Shown in pieces: positions 19,260-27,209 of a stretch of 64,000 bases of DNA; positions within the stretch are counted from its first letter, which is position 1, and every line of letters begins with the position of its first letter. The stretch is from Catenovulum agarivorans DS-2 (lineage in GTDB: Bacteria > Pseudomonadota > Gammaproteobacteria > Enterobacterales > Alteromonadaceae): contig NZ_ARZY01000002.1 of the NCBI RefSeq assembly GCF_000568405.1, forward strand, positions 140,540 through 204,539. Direction: 5' to 3'. The notes below the pieces were generated by a model. That model saw only the letters and a program-made list of their open reading frames with translations, was not told where the DNA came from and did no database searches. The translations under genes were made by a program, and so were the position numbers.

Positions 19260-21779
19260 TTAGGCCTGACGTAAGGTTTGGTTGGGGGAGAGGTTGGCTG
19301 CCCGCCACGAAGGTGGAAAAATTGCACTAATTAAAACCAATAATACAATGCAAGCTGCAACAGGAAACACAAACCACAGCTCAGAAAATATCTCAGAATT
19401 TGATAGGCCAACACTGCTAAGCAATATATTGGTTAGGGCAAAGCCTATACTCACGCCAAGTATCAAACCGATAGCCACTTGTAGGCGCATGGTTTTGCTG
19501 ACTAGGGTTATAATATTGCGGCGTTTTGCGCCTAAAGCACGGCGAATACCAAACTCTCGGGATTGCTGCTCTGTGGTCAATGCCGCTAACCCGTATAAAC
19601 CTATGGTAGCCATTAGCAGCGTAAATATGGCAAAACCTGTCACAAATTGACTGATGAGTTTACTGAAAATGTCTCTAGCATCAAATAAGTCTTGTAGTGT
19701 GCGGTAAGCGGAATAAGACGCAGTAGACTTTGAGGTGTCTGCAAAGGTTTTAGCAACATGTTTAGCATAATGTTTCACTTCACCTTGTCCACGTAGCATT
19801 AAATACATATTGCGCGCTGGCCACTGGGTATGAGGAATGTATACGCGTATATAACGGTTAAAATCTCCTAATTTTTTGGCCTCATTCAAATTTTTTTCAC
19901 TGTTAATGTTAGGTGTAACGCCAATTATAGTGAGCCATTGAGTCCAAGGTGTTTCCCTTCTTTTATTTTGCTCTTCCCATGCTTCACCTGGCCCTTTAAT
20001 TCTAATTCTTTTGCCAATCGGGTTTTCATTGGGAAAATAAGCTTCAACAAAACTTTGATTTACCACAGTTACATGTGCGGCTTGCTCTGTATCAATATTA
20101 GAAAAAAATCGCCCTTGTAGCTGTGGTTGTTCAAAGAAATCAAAGTAGTCTAACGTGACAATTTCAGTTGGTACAACTATAGGTTTATCTTCTTTATTTT
20201 GCGGTTTGCTTTCAATTTCAATTGTTCGGCTATCCGTTTTGTAGTCAGTAAAACCTGATGAAAAAACCACATCTTCTACACCAGGTAGCAGAGCTAACTT
20301 TTGCTTCATTGTTTGATAAAACTTAACAACAGCTTCGTTTGATACAAACTCTCGAGATGTTGCAAAATACCGGTTAACAAGAATAGAAGCCGGATCATAT
20401 TTGAGCTGGCGATCAAGCTGCTCTTGTAGGGTTATTACAAAAGTACCAGCACAACATAACAGGGCGGTGGTAAGGGTAATTTGCACACCAACTAACCATT
20501 TACCTGTTTGGCCAACTGCCAAATTGCTGGTGGTTCTTGCATTGTCTTTTAACATTTCGGCGTTATAGCGGCGCGTGGTTTTTAATATAGGTGATATGGC
20601 TGACGCAACCAAAGTAAACAACAACATAAATAGCGCAAACAGTAATACTTTGCCATCTATATCCATATTCCACCAATAAGGCATATTAGTGTAATGAGTT
20701 TCAAATAAATGCCATATGCCTCTGCAAGACCAACTGGCCAATAATAAAGCGAATAGTGTGGCGAAAAATGCTATTAACAGGGCGTCGAGCAAAACTTGTA
20801 ACGCAATCTCTAAGCGGCTTGCACCGAGAACATGGCGCATGGCAAGCTCGAACTGGCGTTTACTCGATTTAGCCAATAATAAATTTGACACATTCGCGCA
20901 AGCGACAATCAAAACAATAAATGAACCGATGATTAATGCATACAAAATGGCTTTAAAGGATTCACTTTGGTTATCACCAGAGCCATATTCTTCTAGCCGA
21001 ATATGCGTAAGCCATTTGCTATCTTTAGGATAAAAAGTTTTTATGGTTTCAACTAGGTTTACCAGCTCAAGCTCCGCCTGAACCATGCTCACATTTGGTT
21101 TTAAAACCCCTGCAACCCATTGTTTAAGCGCCCCTTTTTTTCTGCCGTATTGCTTTTGTGATTGCCAGTGATAAGGTTCCCAAAATAATTGATTCCCTGG
21201 AAACTTAAATGCGGCAGGTAATACACCTATTACAATAGCTTGTTTACCGTTTAGCAGTACGGTTTTACCAATAACCTGTGGGTCTGAATTAAACTTGTCG
21301 TGCCACAATTCTTCATTAATTACTATGGTTGCTGGAGTGCTTGCTAATGCATCATCTGGTGTGGGTAACCTGCCTAATATTGGTTTTACATTGAATAATT
21401 CAAAAAAATTATCGTGCACCCAAGCACCTAAAACGCTAGATACCTCTGCATTATCTCCGTCAACAAAAAAAGCCTGTTTAACAAATTTATAAGTAGTTAA
21501 ATATTCAAAGCTTTGGCTGTTTTTTTCTAACACCTCAAAATCAGCATAATTGAATATGCTAGAACCTCTTCTACCTTCTCTACTCGGTGCCCAACTAAAA
21601 GAAACAATGGGTTGTCCTTCTCTTAATTCAGGACTATTCCATAAATAGTTTTTGGCTAGGGTATACATGGTTATGGCCATTGCTAAGCCAATCGCCAGCA
21701 CCACTATACCTAAAGTGCTGGAGCCTATGTCGCGGTAAAATAAGCGCAGTGCAAATTTTAAGTTAGCGAAAATATTCAT
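19260..21779 (-). CDS. MacB-type ABC transporter permease
   Basis: An 839-aa inner-membrane protein with two FtsX-like halves. Each has a MacB periplasmic core domain between membrane spans: span 1 near residues 20-43, a periplasmic domain to about 270, three spans at about 275-395, then a second span/periplasmic domain (about 430-690) and three final spans (about 700-825). The sequence EFGIRRALGAKRRNIITLV near the end is the usual FtsX coupling helix; ELAMRHVLGASRLEI is its first-half counterpart. Unlike MacB itself, no ATPase domain is fused; the ATPase is the next gene upstream. Mechanotransmission-type pumps of this class export peptides, lipids or antibiotics; the substrate is unknown. 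Confidence 0.9.
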   Translation of the reverse strand: MNIFANLKFALRLFYRDIGSSTLGIVVLAIGLAMAITMYTLAKNYLWNSPELREGQPIVSFSWAPSREGRRGSSIFNYADFEVLEKNSQSFEYLTTYKFVKQAFFVDGDNAEVSSVLGAWVHDNFFELFNVKPILGRLPTPDDALASTPATIVINEELWHDKFNSDPQVIGKTVLLNGKQAIVIGVLPAAFKFPGNQLFWEPYHWQSQKQYGRKKGALKQWVAGVLKPNVSMVQAELELVNLVETIKTFYPKDSKWLTHIRLEEYGSGDNQSESFKAILYALIIGSFIVLIVACANVSNLLLAKSSKRQFELAMRHVLGASRLEIALQVLLDALLIAFFATLFALLLASWSCRGIWHLFETHYTNMPYWWNMDIDGKVLLFALFMLLFTLVASAISPILKTTRRYNAEMLKDNARTTSNLAVGQTGKWLVGVQITLTTALLCCAGTFVITLQEQLDRQLKYDPASILVNRYFATSREFVSNEAVVKFYQTMKQKLALLPGVEDVVFSSGFTDYKTDSRTIEIESKPQNKEDKPIVVPTEIVTLDYFDFFEQPQLQGRFFSNIDTEQAAHVTVVNQSFVEAYFPNENPIGKRIRIKGPGEAWEEQNKRRETPWTQWLTIIGVTPNINSEKNLNEAKKLGDFNRYIRVYIPHTQWPARNMYLMLRGQGEVKHYAKHVAKTFADTSKSTASYSAYRTLQDLFDARDIFSKLISQFVTGFAIFTLLMATIGLYGLAALTTEQQSREFGIRRALGAKRRNIITLVSKTMRLQVAIGLILGVSIGFALTNILLSSVGLSNSEIFSELWFVFPVAACIVLLVLISAIFPPSWRAANLSPNQTLRQA

Positions 21780-21799
21780 TTGTTGTCATCCTTGTTTGC

Positions 21800-22501
21800 T
21801 TATGCAATGTCGGCTAATTTTGCTTTTTCTTCTACTATGCTGCCGTCAAATAAGTTAATAATGCGGGTCGCGTAACTGTTGTATCTATCATCGTGTGTCA
21901 CCATGCAAATAGTGGTGCCTTGCGCGTGTAATTCGGCGAGTAATTCCATGGCTTTTTCACCGTTGTGTGAGTCCAAATTGCCAGTTGGTTCATCTGCTAA
22001 CAATATTTGGGGTTTGCCTGCAAGTGCGCGCGCTATAGCAACGCGCTGTTGTTGTCCGCCAGACAGTTGATTGGGTAAATGTTTAATGCGATGCGACATT
22101 TGTACTTGCTCAAGTACTTCAAGTACACGTTGTTTGCGCTCGTTTTTTGCCATGCCGCTGTACACCAGCGGTAACTCGACGTTTTCAAAAACATTCATAT
22201 CTGCAATTAGATTAAAACTTTGGAAAATAAAACCGACTGCTTTATTGCGGATTGATGTTTGTTGTTGTTGAGTTAATTTCGATACATCTTGTTCAGCTAA
22301 CCAGTATTCACCGTCCGTTGGGTTATCTAATAGTCCCATAATCGACAATAAGGTTGATTTTCCGCAGCCTGACGGGCCTGCAATAGAAACAAACTCACCT
22401 TGTTGAATGGTTAAATTAATATTGGTCAACGCGTGAGTTTCTAATTCGTTAGTTAGGTAAACTTTTTTGATACCTTTCATGCGGATAACGTCTTGTTTCA
22501 T
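21800..22501 (-). CDS. ABC transporter ATPase, MacB/LolD type
   Basis: A 233-aa cytoplasmic nucleotide-binding subunit. Walker A GPSGCGKST, Q-loop in FIFQSFNLI, signature LSGGQQQR, Walker B ILLADEPTGNLDS and switch histidine in MVTHD are all present. The sequence is closest to the MacB/LolD/FtsE branch, which drives the FtsX-type permease encoded 20 bp downstream. It begins 12 bp after the HlyD-type gene. Confidence 0.95.
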   Translation of the reverse strand: MKQDVIRMKGIKKVYLTNELETHALTNINLTIQQGEFVSIAGPSGCGKSTLLSIMGLLDNPTDGEYWLAEQDVSKLTQQQQTSIRNKAVGFIFQSFNLIADMNVFENVELPLVYSGMAKNERKQRVLEVLEQVQMSHRIKHLPNQLSGGQQQRVAIARALAGKPQILLADEPTGNLDSHNGEKAMELLAELHAQGTTICMVTHDDRYNSYATRIINLFDGSIVEEKAKLADIA

Positions 22502-22513
22502 TGTAATGTGTCC

Positions 22514-23767
22514 TTAATTAATGACTATTTTTTGATGTTTGGCCCATTCGGAGGTATCCGACAGGATAATTCGGTCACCAGCTGTCAGGCCTTCAATAAT
22601 TTCAATTTTATCGATTGAAGTGCGCCCGTAAGATACTTTTACTCGCTCGGCAATATTGCTGTCGGCTGCCAGTTTAAATACCTCTACTTGAGTGTTGGCT
22701 TCCGAAAAAATGGGGCGGCTGACATAAGTGGTGTTGTCAATTCGGCTGATTTCAATGCTTGCTTCTATGGTTGAATTTGGGCGAGCACCAGCTGGTAAGT
22801 CATGGGTTATGGTTACGTCAACAATGACATTGCCAGCTTCAACATTTGGGTCAATTCGCGCTACCTGCCCATAAGTTGTGCCGTTTGAGGTATCTATTTG
22901 AGCGTGCAAGCCAATGGATAATAATTGTGCTTGATGTTCAGAAATGAGTATTCTGGCTTTTAAGCTATTCGGGTTAACCACTTGCGCTAAACTTTGCCCA
23001 AGGGTAACCCGTTCCCCTTCTTTTAAATTTTGTTTTTGCAATAATCCTGAGTATCCCGCTTTTACAGCTAAGCCTTCAACTTGGGATGTTAATAATTTTA
23101 ACCGAGCTTTTGATTGCGCCAATCGAGTTTGCTCCGCTGTTATCTCGGCTTGGGTTGAGGTTTTAGCAAATTCAAAACGTTGTTTTTCAAGTTCAAGTTG
23201 AGTGGCTAATTGTTTGGCGCGTAGGCTAGAGCGTTGACTGGTTTGAATGGATTCTAACCCTTGCTCAAGTAGTTGTTTGTCAATTTCAGCATTTAATTTA
23301 GCTTGTTGGTAATCTGATTCAAGCCGAGTAAGATCTGATTGATTCTGTAACAAACTGCTCTCTAAACGAGCTTTGCGAACAGTAAAATTGGCTTGGTCGG
23401 TTTCAACCTGCAATTGTGCATTTTGCTTTTGCTGCATAAGTTCGGGATTGCTTAACTCTACTATTATTGTGTCAGGTTCCACAGGCGCGCCAGCTAGTAC
23501 AAAGACTCGCTCAACTCTGCCTGACGTGGCTGCGGATACCCAGCGAATCTCAGCAGCTTCAAGCACGCCAACGCCACCAATTTGTTGCAACATTTCTCCT
23601 TGCTTTACTTCGCCAATAAAAACGAGATCTTTATCAACCTGATATGGACCTGGTCTATAAAACAAGAGAAAACTAACAATGCTTAACAGTGCAACTAAAC
23701 CAGCAATTGCCACGATTAGTGTTTTATTTTTGTGTTTTTTGGCTAGATCTGGCCTTGCTATATCCAT
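22514..23767 (-). CDS. HlyD/MacA-type membrane fusion protein
   Basis: A 417-aa periplasmic adaptor with an N-terminal membrane span (about 17-39). After it come a split lipoyl/biotinyl-like domain, a coiled-coil hairpin (about 105-235, many Q, L, E, K heptads) and a beta-barrel region with ARPNSTIEASIEI and a C-terminal GLTAGDRIILSD typical of MacA-like adaptors. It links the permease to the TolC-family channel. A candidate sigma-54 promoter lies 41-56 bp upstream, so this gene may start its own transcript. Confidence 0.88.
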   Translation of the reverse strand: MDIARPDLAKKHKNKTLIVAIAGLVALLSIVSFLLFYRPGPYQVDKDLVFIGEVKQGEMLQQIGGVGVLEAAEIRWVSAATSGRVERVFVLAGAPVEPDTIIVELSNPELMQQKQNAQLQVETDQANFTVRKARLESSLLQNQSDLTRLESDYQQAKLNAEIDKQLLEQGLESIQTSQRSSLRAKQLATQLELEKQRFEFAKTSTQAEITAEQTRLAQSKARLKLLTSQVEGLAVKAGYSGLLQKQNLKEGERVTLGQSLAQVVNPNSLKARILISEHQAQLLSIGLHAQIDTSNGTTYGQVARIDPNVEAGNVIVDVTITHDLPAGARPNSTIEASIEISRIDNTTYVSRPIFSEANTQVEVFKLAADSNIAERVKVSYGRTSIDKIEIIEGLTAGDRIILSDTSEWAKHQKIVIN

Positions 23768-23807
23768 GTTTGCATTTGAATTAATATTGAAAATTTGAGA
23801 CTTGCAT

Positions 23808-23823
23808 TGAAAGCATCATGCCA
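23808..23823 (-). promoter_or_regulatory. possible sigma-54 promoter of the efflux operon
   Basis: On the minus strand TGGCATG-ATGC-TTTCA follows the -24/-12 pattern TGGCACG-N4-TTGCA with two mismatches and correct spacing. It lies 41 bp from the HlyD ATG and downstream of a hairpin that ends the kinase gene. An NtrC-type activator with a GAFTGA loop is encoded next door. Confidence 0.5.
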
Positions 23824-23933
23824 GTTTTTCAAGTGTAATTTATGTGGTTGATTTTGTTTGTTTATTTTTATTAGTGATGGAATTTGAGTTTTGCTGTGGC
23901 GTGGATGGTGTCGATATTGGGACTTGAATAGTT

Positions 23934-23964
23934 GCGAAAATGGGATTTTGCATCCCATTTTCGC
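23934..23964 (-). terminator. 13-bp perfect hairpin after the kinase gene
   Basis: GCGAAAATGGGAT (23934-23946) pairs perfectly with ATCCCATTTTCGC (23952-23964); loop of five bases. It begins one base after the histidine kinase stop. There is no T-run, so it may terminate only partly or protect the upstream mRNA. Confidence 0.55.
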
Positions 23965-23965
23965 T

Positions 23966-25303
23966 CTAGATCGGTAATGTTATCTTAGCTCGACAGCCAC
24001 TTGTATTTTGATGATTTTCTAGCGTTAGGCTACCACCATGAGCTTCGACTATTTGCCTAGACAATACTAAACCTATGCCGTTGCCTGATGATTTGGTGGT
24101 GAAGTAGGGGACAAAGATGTTGTTAGGGTTTTCAATACCAATACCATGATCATCAACTTGTATGCTGAGTTTATTTAGCTCTTCATTGGCCGAAACAACA
24201 ATTGGTTGGTTGCTGACGTTCGCTTCTATGGCATTTTTAATTAAATTTACCAGCACTTGCTCAATTTGGCATTCATCAATGTTCAGTTGTATGTTTGTTG
24301 GGCTGATAAGCTCTACGCCCTGCGTTTGGTAAATTGCACAAATTCGTTGGAGCAATGCTTGAATATCAACTGCTTGTTTAATTGGTTCTGGTTGTTTCGC
24401 CAGTTGAGTATAACTGTTAACCAGCCTATTTAAATTGTTGATGCGGTTGTCGATAATGTCTAATCCTTCTGAAAAGTCATTTTGCCATCCATCATAAAGC
24501 TCTGGTTTAGCTAATGTGCGATTCATACTGCCAACTGTGGTTTTCAGCGGCGTTAACGCATTATTGATTTCGTGGGATAGAATTCGAATTAATTTTCGCC
24601 ATGCTTCAAGTTCTTCCTCTCTTAGGTTGTTGCCAATGTCAGCGAGTAATATTAATTGATAAGGTAAACCTTGTTGACGGTAGCTTGAGTGTTTAACTAA
24701 CCAGCGACTTTTTTTGCGTGGAAAGGCAATTTCTTGGCTGCTGGCATGCGCGGTTAATTTTGCGAAGTTAAGTTGTAGTGTGTTTTGGTCACAGCCTATC
24801 AGTTGTTTTATCGATTTATTGTAAAGATTTGCCGCGTAGCGGTTGCAAACAACCAGTTGATCATGTTGATCAAAAGCAAGTACAGCTACATCTACTTCTG
24901 ACAATACTCTGGCCAATAATTTCTCTGCTTGTGCAGCATTGAGGCGGTTTGTATTTAATTGTTCAGAAATAAAATTAAGTTCGTTCAGCACTATGTTGAT
25001 TACATCATCTTTATCCGTCACTTTTGCACGCAAGCTATAATCTTGTTCCCGAAACGACATCAAGATACTTGCCACCGACTGCCACGGACGTAATGCACTG
25101 AAATAGTAAGCGGTAATAATTAATAACCAAGGAAAGAATACCAGCGCGAATATGGTTGTGCTTTCCAACATATCGTAATTACCGGCGTATAATAAAGTAC
25201 CTAGTGCGATAAAAGCGGGCAGTGAGCTAAATAGTGCCAATAACCAACTACGCTTAAACCCTGCTAGTTGCCACAAATTTAGATTGGTTGTTTTGTTATT
25301 CAT
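23966..25303 (-). CDS. NtrY-like membrane sensor histidine kinase
   Basis: A 445-aa kinase: two N-terminal membrane spans (about 20-41 and 49-70) with a very short periplasmic loop, a linker, a PAS-like domain (about 128-225), then the phospho-acceptor H244 in ILSHEINNALTPL, N-box NLIKNAIEA, G1 DDHGIGI and G2 GNGIGLVLSR. The small loop suggests it senses a membrane or cytoplasmic signal. It overlaps the upstream response-regulator gene by 4 bp, so both are co-translated. The pair probably controls the efflux operon that follows. Confidence 0.92.
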   Translation of the reverse strand: MNNKTTNLNLWQLAGFKRSWLLALFSSLPAFIALGTLLYAGNYDMLESTTIFALVFFPWLLIITAYYFSALRPWQSVASILMSFREQDYSLRAKVTDKDDVINIVLNELNFISEQLNTNRLNAAQAEKLLARVLSEVDVAVLAFDQHDQLVVCNRYAANLYNKSIKQLIGCDQNTLQLNFAKLTAHASSQEIAFPRKKSRWLVKHSSYRQQGLPYQLILLADIGNNLREEELEAWRKLIRILSHEINNALTPLKTTVGSMNRTLAKPELYDGWQNDFSEGLDIIDNRINNLNRLVNSYTQLAKQPEPIKQAVDIQALLQRICAIYQTQGVELISPTNIQLNIDECQIEQVLVNLIKNAIEANVSNQPIVVSANEELNKLSIQVDDHGIGIENPNNIFVPYFTTKSSGNGIGLVLSRQIVEAHGGSLTLENHQNTSGCRAKITLPI

Positions 25304-26712
25304 GTTAGATCAAAGCCGTATTTTGCTAGTTTACGGTAAAAGGCGCTGCGGCTAATCCCCAAAGATTTTGCTGCTTCGTCAGGCTTACGCACATATTTTA
25401 TCAAAGCTTGATCTAACATCTGATATTCAATTTCAGCTAAGGTTTTGCCCTCATAATTGACTATATTTGTGTTTGTTTGGGGGGATGTTGTTGCTGTAGT
25501 TAAAGCACTATATGTGTCGGCTGTTAAGCCTAAGTTTTCTGGTTGTATTTGTTTTTCTGAACTTAACAAAATTGCGCGCTCAATACAGTGTTGCAGCTCG
25601 CGGACATTCCCTGGCCATGAGTACATTAGTAACGCTTGTTTGCTACTTTGTGTTAAGGATATATCTTTACGCTGATATTTGTTTGAGTACTTTTGAATAA
25701 AGTGTTCGGCAAGTTTAACAATATCTTCACGTCGAGCTATCAGTGGCGGTACTACGATGGGCACTGTGTTTATACGATAGAATAAATCTTGTCTAAAAGT
25801 ACCTTCATCGACTTTTTGTTGTAAATTTGCATTGGTTGCACAAATTACGCGCACGTCTGCTTTAAGTGTTTTTGAAGATCCTACACGCTCGAACTCTCCA
25901 GTTTCCAATAACCGTAATAAAGCTGCTTGTTGCTTTTCGTTAATGTTGGCTATCTCGTCTAAAAATAAAGTGCCACCATCAGCTAATTCAAAACGGCCAA
26001 TGCGTTGGTTATCAGCTCCAGTAAATGCACCTTTTTGGTGGCCGAACATTTCGCTTTCGAATACAGATTCAGCCAACGCGCCCATGTTAATTGAGATAAA
26101 TGGTTGATTATGCCGACTCGATAGTTGATGGCACATATGCGCCAGCTGTGTTTTTCCTGTGCCGTTTTCTCCAGTAATCAATACATTGGTATCTGAGTGT
26201 GCAATGCGTTTGAAGGTCTCAATAATTTGCTGCATGGCGGCAGATTGGCATACGAGTTCTGAATTATGCTCACTACGTAAAATTCGGTTTTCACTTTCTA
26301 ATTTTTGTTGCTTTAACTTTGTTTGAGCCAGCTCAACTTGAGTAGCGATAATACTTAATAAACGCTCTACGTCCCAAGGTTTAGTAATAAAGTCGTTTGC
26401 ACCCAATTTCATTGCGTTTACTGCTATATCAACAGATGCCCAAGCTGTCATTACGATAATTGGCACATGCGCATTTTGTTGGCGGATGTTTTTGATTAAT
26501 GTTAAGCCTTCTTTTCCAGAGGTTGTGTCTGATTGATAGTTTAAATCAACTAGCAATAGGTCAAAGTCGTGATCAGCTATTTGCGCTAAAACTTGTGTTG
26601 GCTTTGTGCAACAGACCACGTTAAACCCTTCAGATTTAAACAAAATTTCGGCAGAACGCAGAATGTCCGTTTGGTCGTCAGCAACTAAGATGTTTAATTT
26701 TTTATTGGCCAT
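25300..26712 (-). CDS. NtrC-family sigma-54-dependent response regulator
   Basis: A 470-aa activator. Receiver domain at 1-125 (D12/D13, phospho-acceptor D56, K111); AAA+ domain about 155-390 with Walker A GENGTGKT (181-188), the sigma-54 contact loop GAFTGA (228-233) and GTLFLDEI as Walker B; C-terminal Fis-type helix-turn-helix (KSLGISRSAFYRKLAKYGF). The intact GAFTGA loop means it should open sigma-54 promoters. The closest candidate is at 23808-23823 before the HlyD gene. It is the first gene of the HK/RR-efflux cluster. Confidence 0.94.
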   Translation of the reverse strand: MANKKLNILVADDQTDILRSAEILFKSEGFNVVCCTKPTQVLAQIADHDFDLLLVDLNYQSDTTSGKEGLTLIKNIRQQNAHVPIIVMTAWASVDIAVNAMKLGANDFITKPWDVERLLSIIATQVELAQTKLKQQKLESENRILRSEHNSELVCQSAAMQQIIETFKRIAHSDTNVLITGENGTGKTQLAHMCHQLSSRHNQPFISINMGALAESVFESEMFGHQKGAFTGADNQRIGRFELADGGTLFLDEIANINEKQQAALLRLLETGEFERVGSSKTLKADVRVICATNANLQQKVDEGTFRQDLFYRINTVPIVVPPLIARREDIVKLAEHFIQKYSNKYQRKDISLTQSSKQALLMYSWPGNVRELQHCIERAILLSSEKQIQPENLGLTADTYSALTTATTSPQTNTNIVNYEGKTLAEIEYQMLDQALIKYVRKPDEAAKSLGISRSAFYRKLAKYGFDLT

Positions 26713-26810
26713 TTGCTTGAGTACGCTGGTGTTTATCCTTTGTGGGCGCTAAGCATAAAGCAGAGGTGTTTTAAGCGCAACTCGTTGACGTTACGTGCAA
26801 TATGGTCAAA

Positions 26811-26997
26811 GCACTAGAGCATAACTATCGCATAACCGCCATTCTAGGTTCAAACAAACCTTGAGCCGACTATTCATCCTTGAAGGGCAGGCCCTGTCGC
26901 CCTCCTTGGCTCCACCTCATCAGACTGCGAAGCGGTGCTTCGGTTCTGATTCGCCCCTGAAAAAGAAATTTTGCTCCTAGTTATCGCTCTAGTGCTT
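26811..26997. repeat. long palindromic intergenic element E
   Basis: The ends GCACTAGAGC-ATAACT (26811-26826) and AGTTATCGCTCTAGTGC (26979-26995) are inverted copies. The core is different from copies A-D and contains smaller hairpins, for example CGAAGCGGTGCTTCG (26928-26942). It lies in the 497-bp gap between the response regulator and sulfatase genes, next to copy B. I see no coding sequence in it. Confidence 0.55.
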
Positions 26998-27061
26998 ATA
27001 GGAAAGGAACTGCTGCTAATATTGTGAATGGCTGCCAATGTCCATAGCGATCAAGCGCTGA

Positions 27062-27176
27062 AAGATAGTGTATGGATGGGTTGCGAACAAAACTTCACAA
27101 AACAGGGACGTTTTGTGCGAGCGCTACAAGGATGTACTTGCAGCGTTTTTGCGAGCAATTCTCCATATACTATCTT
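27062..27176 (-). repeat. long-hairpin intergenic repeat, copy B
   Basis: Read on the minus strand: GCTCGCAAAAACGCTGCAAG, then CTCGCACAAAACGTCCCTGT, then TTTTGTGAAGTTTTG, almost identical in order and sequence to copy A (37980-38094). The outer arms AGATAGTGTATGG and CCATATACTATCT pair with each other but differ from the arms of other copies. It lies just after the sulfatase stop. Confidence 0.75.
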
Positions 27177-27209
27177 GGACATGATGCACTAAACTAGCAG
27201 CGACTTTTG

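Noticed and set aside
23758..23958. 66-aa open frame between the kinase and HlyD genes
   Set aside because: Low-complexity peptide with no ribosome site; the DNA is better explained by a hairpin and promoter.
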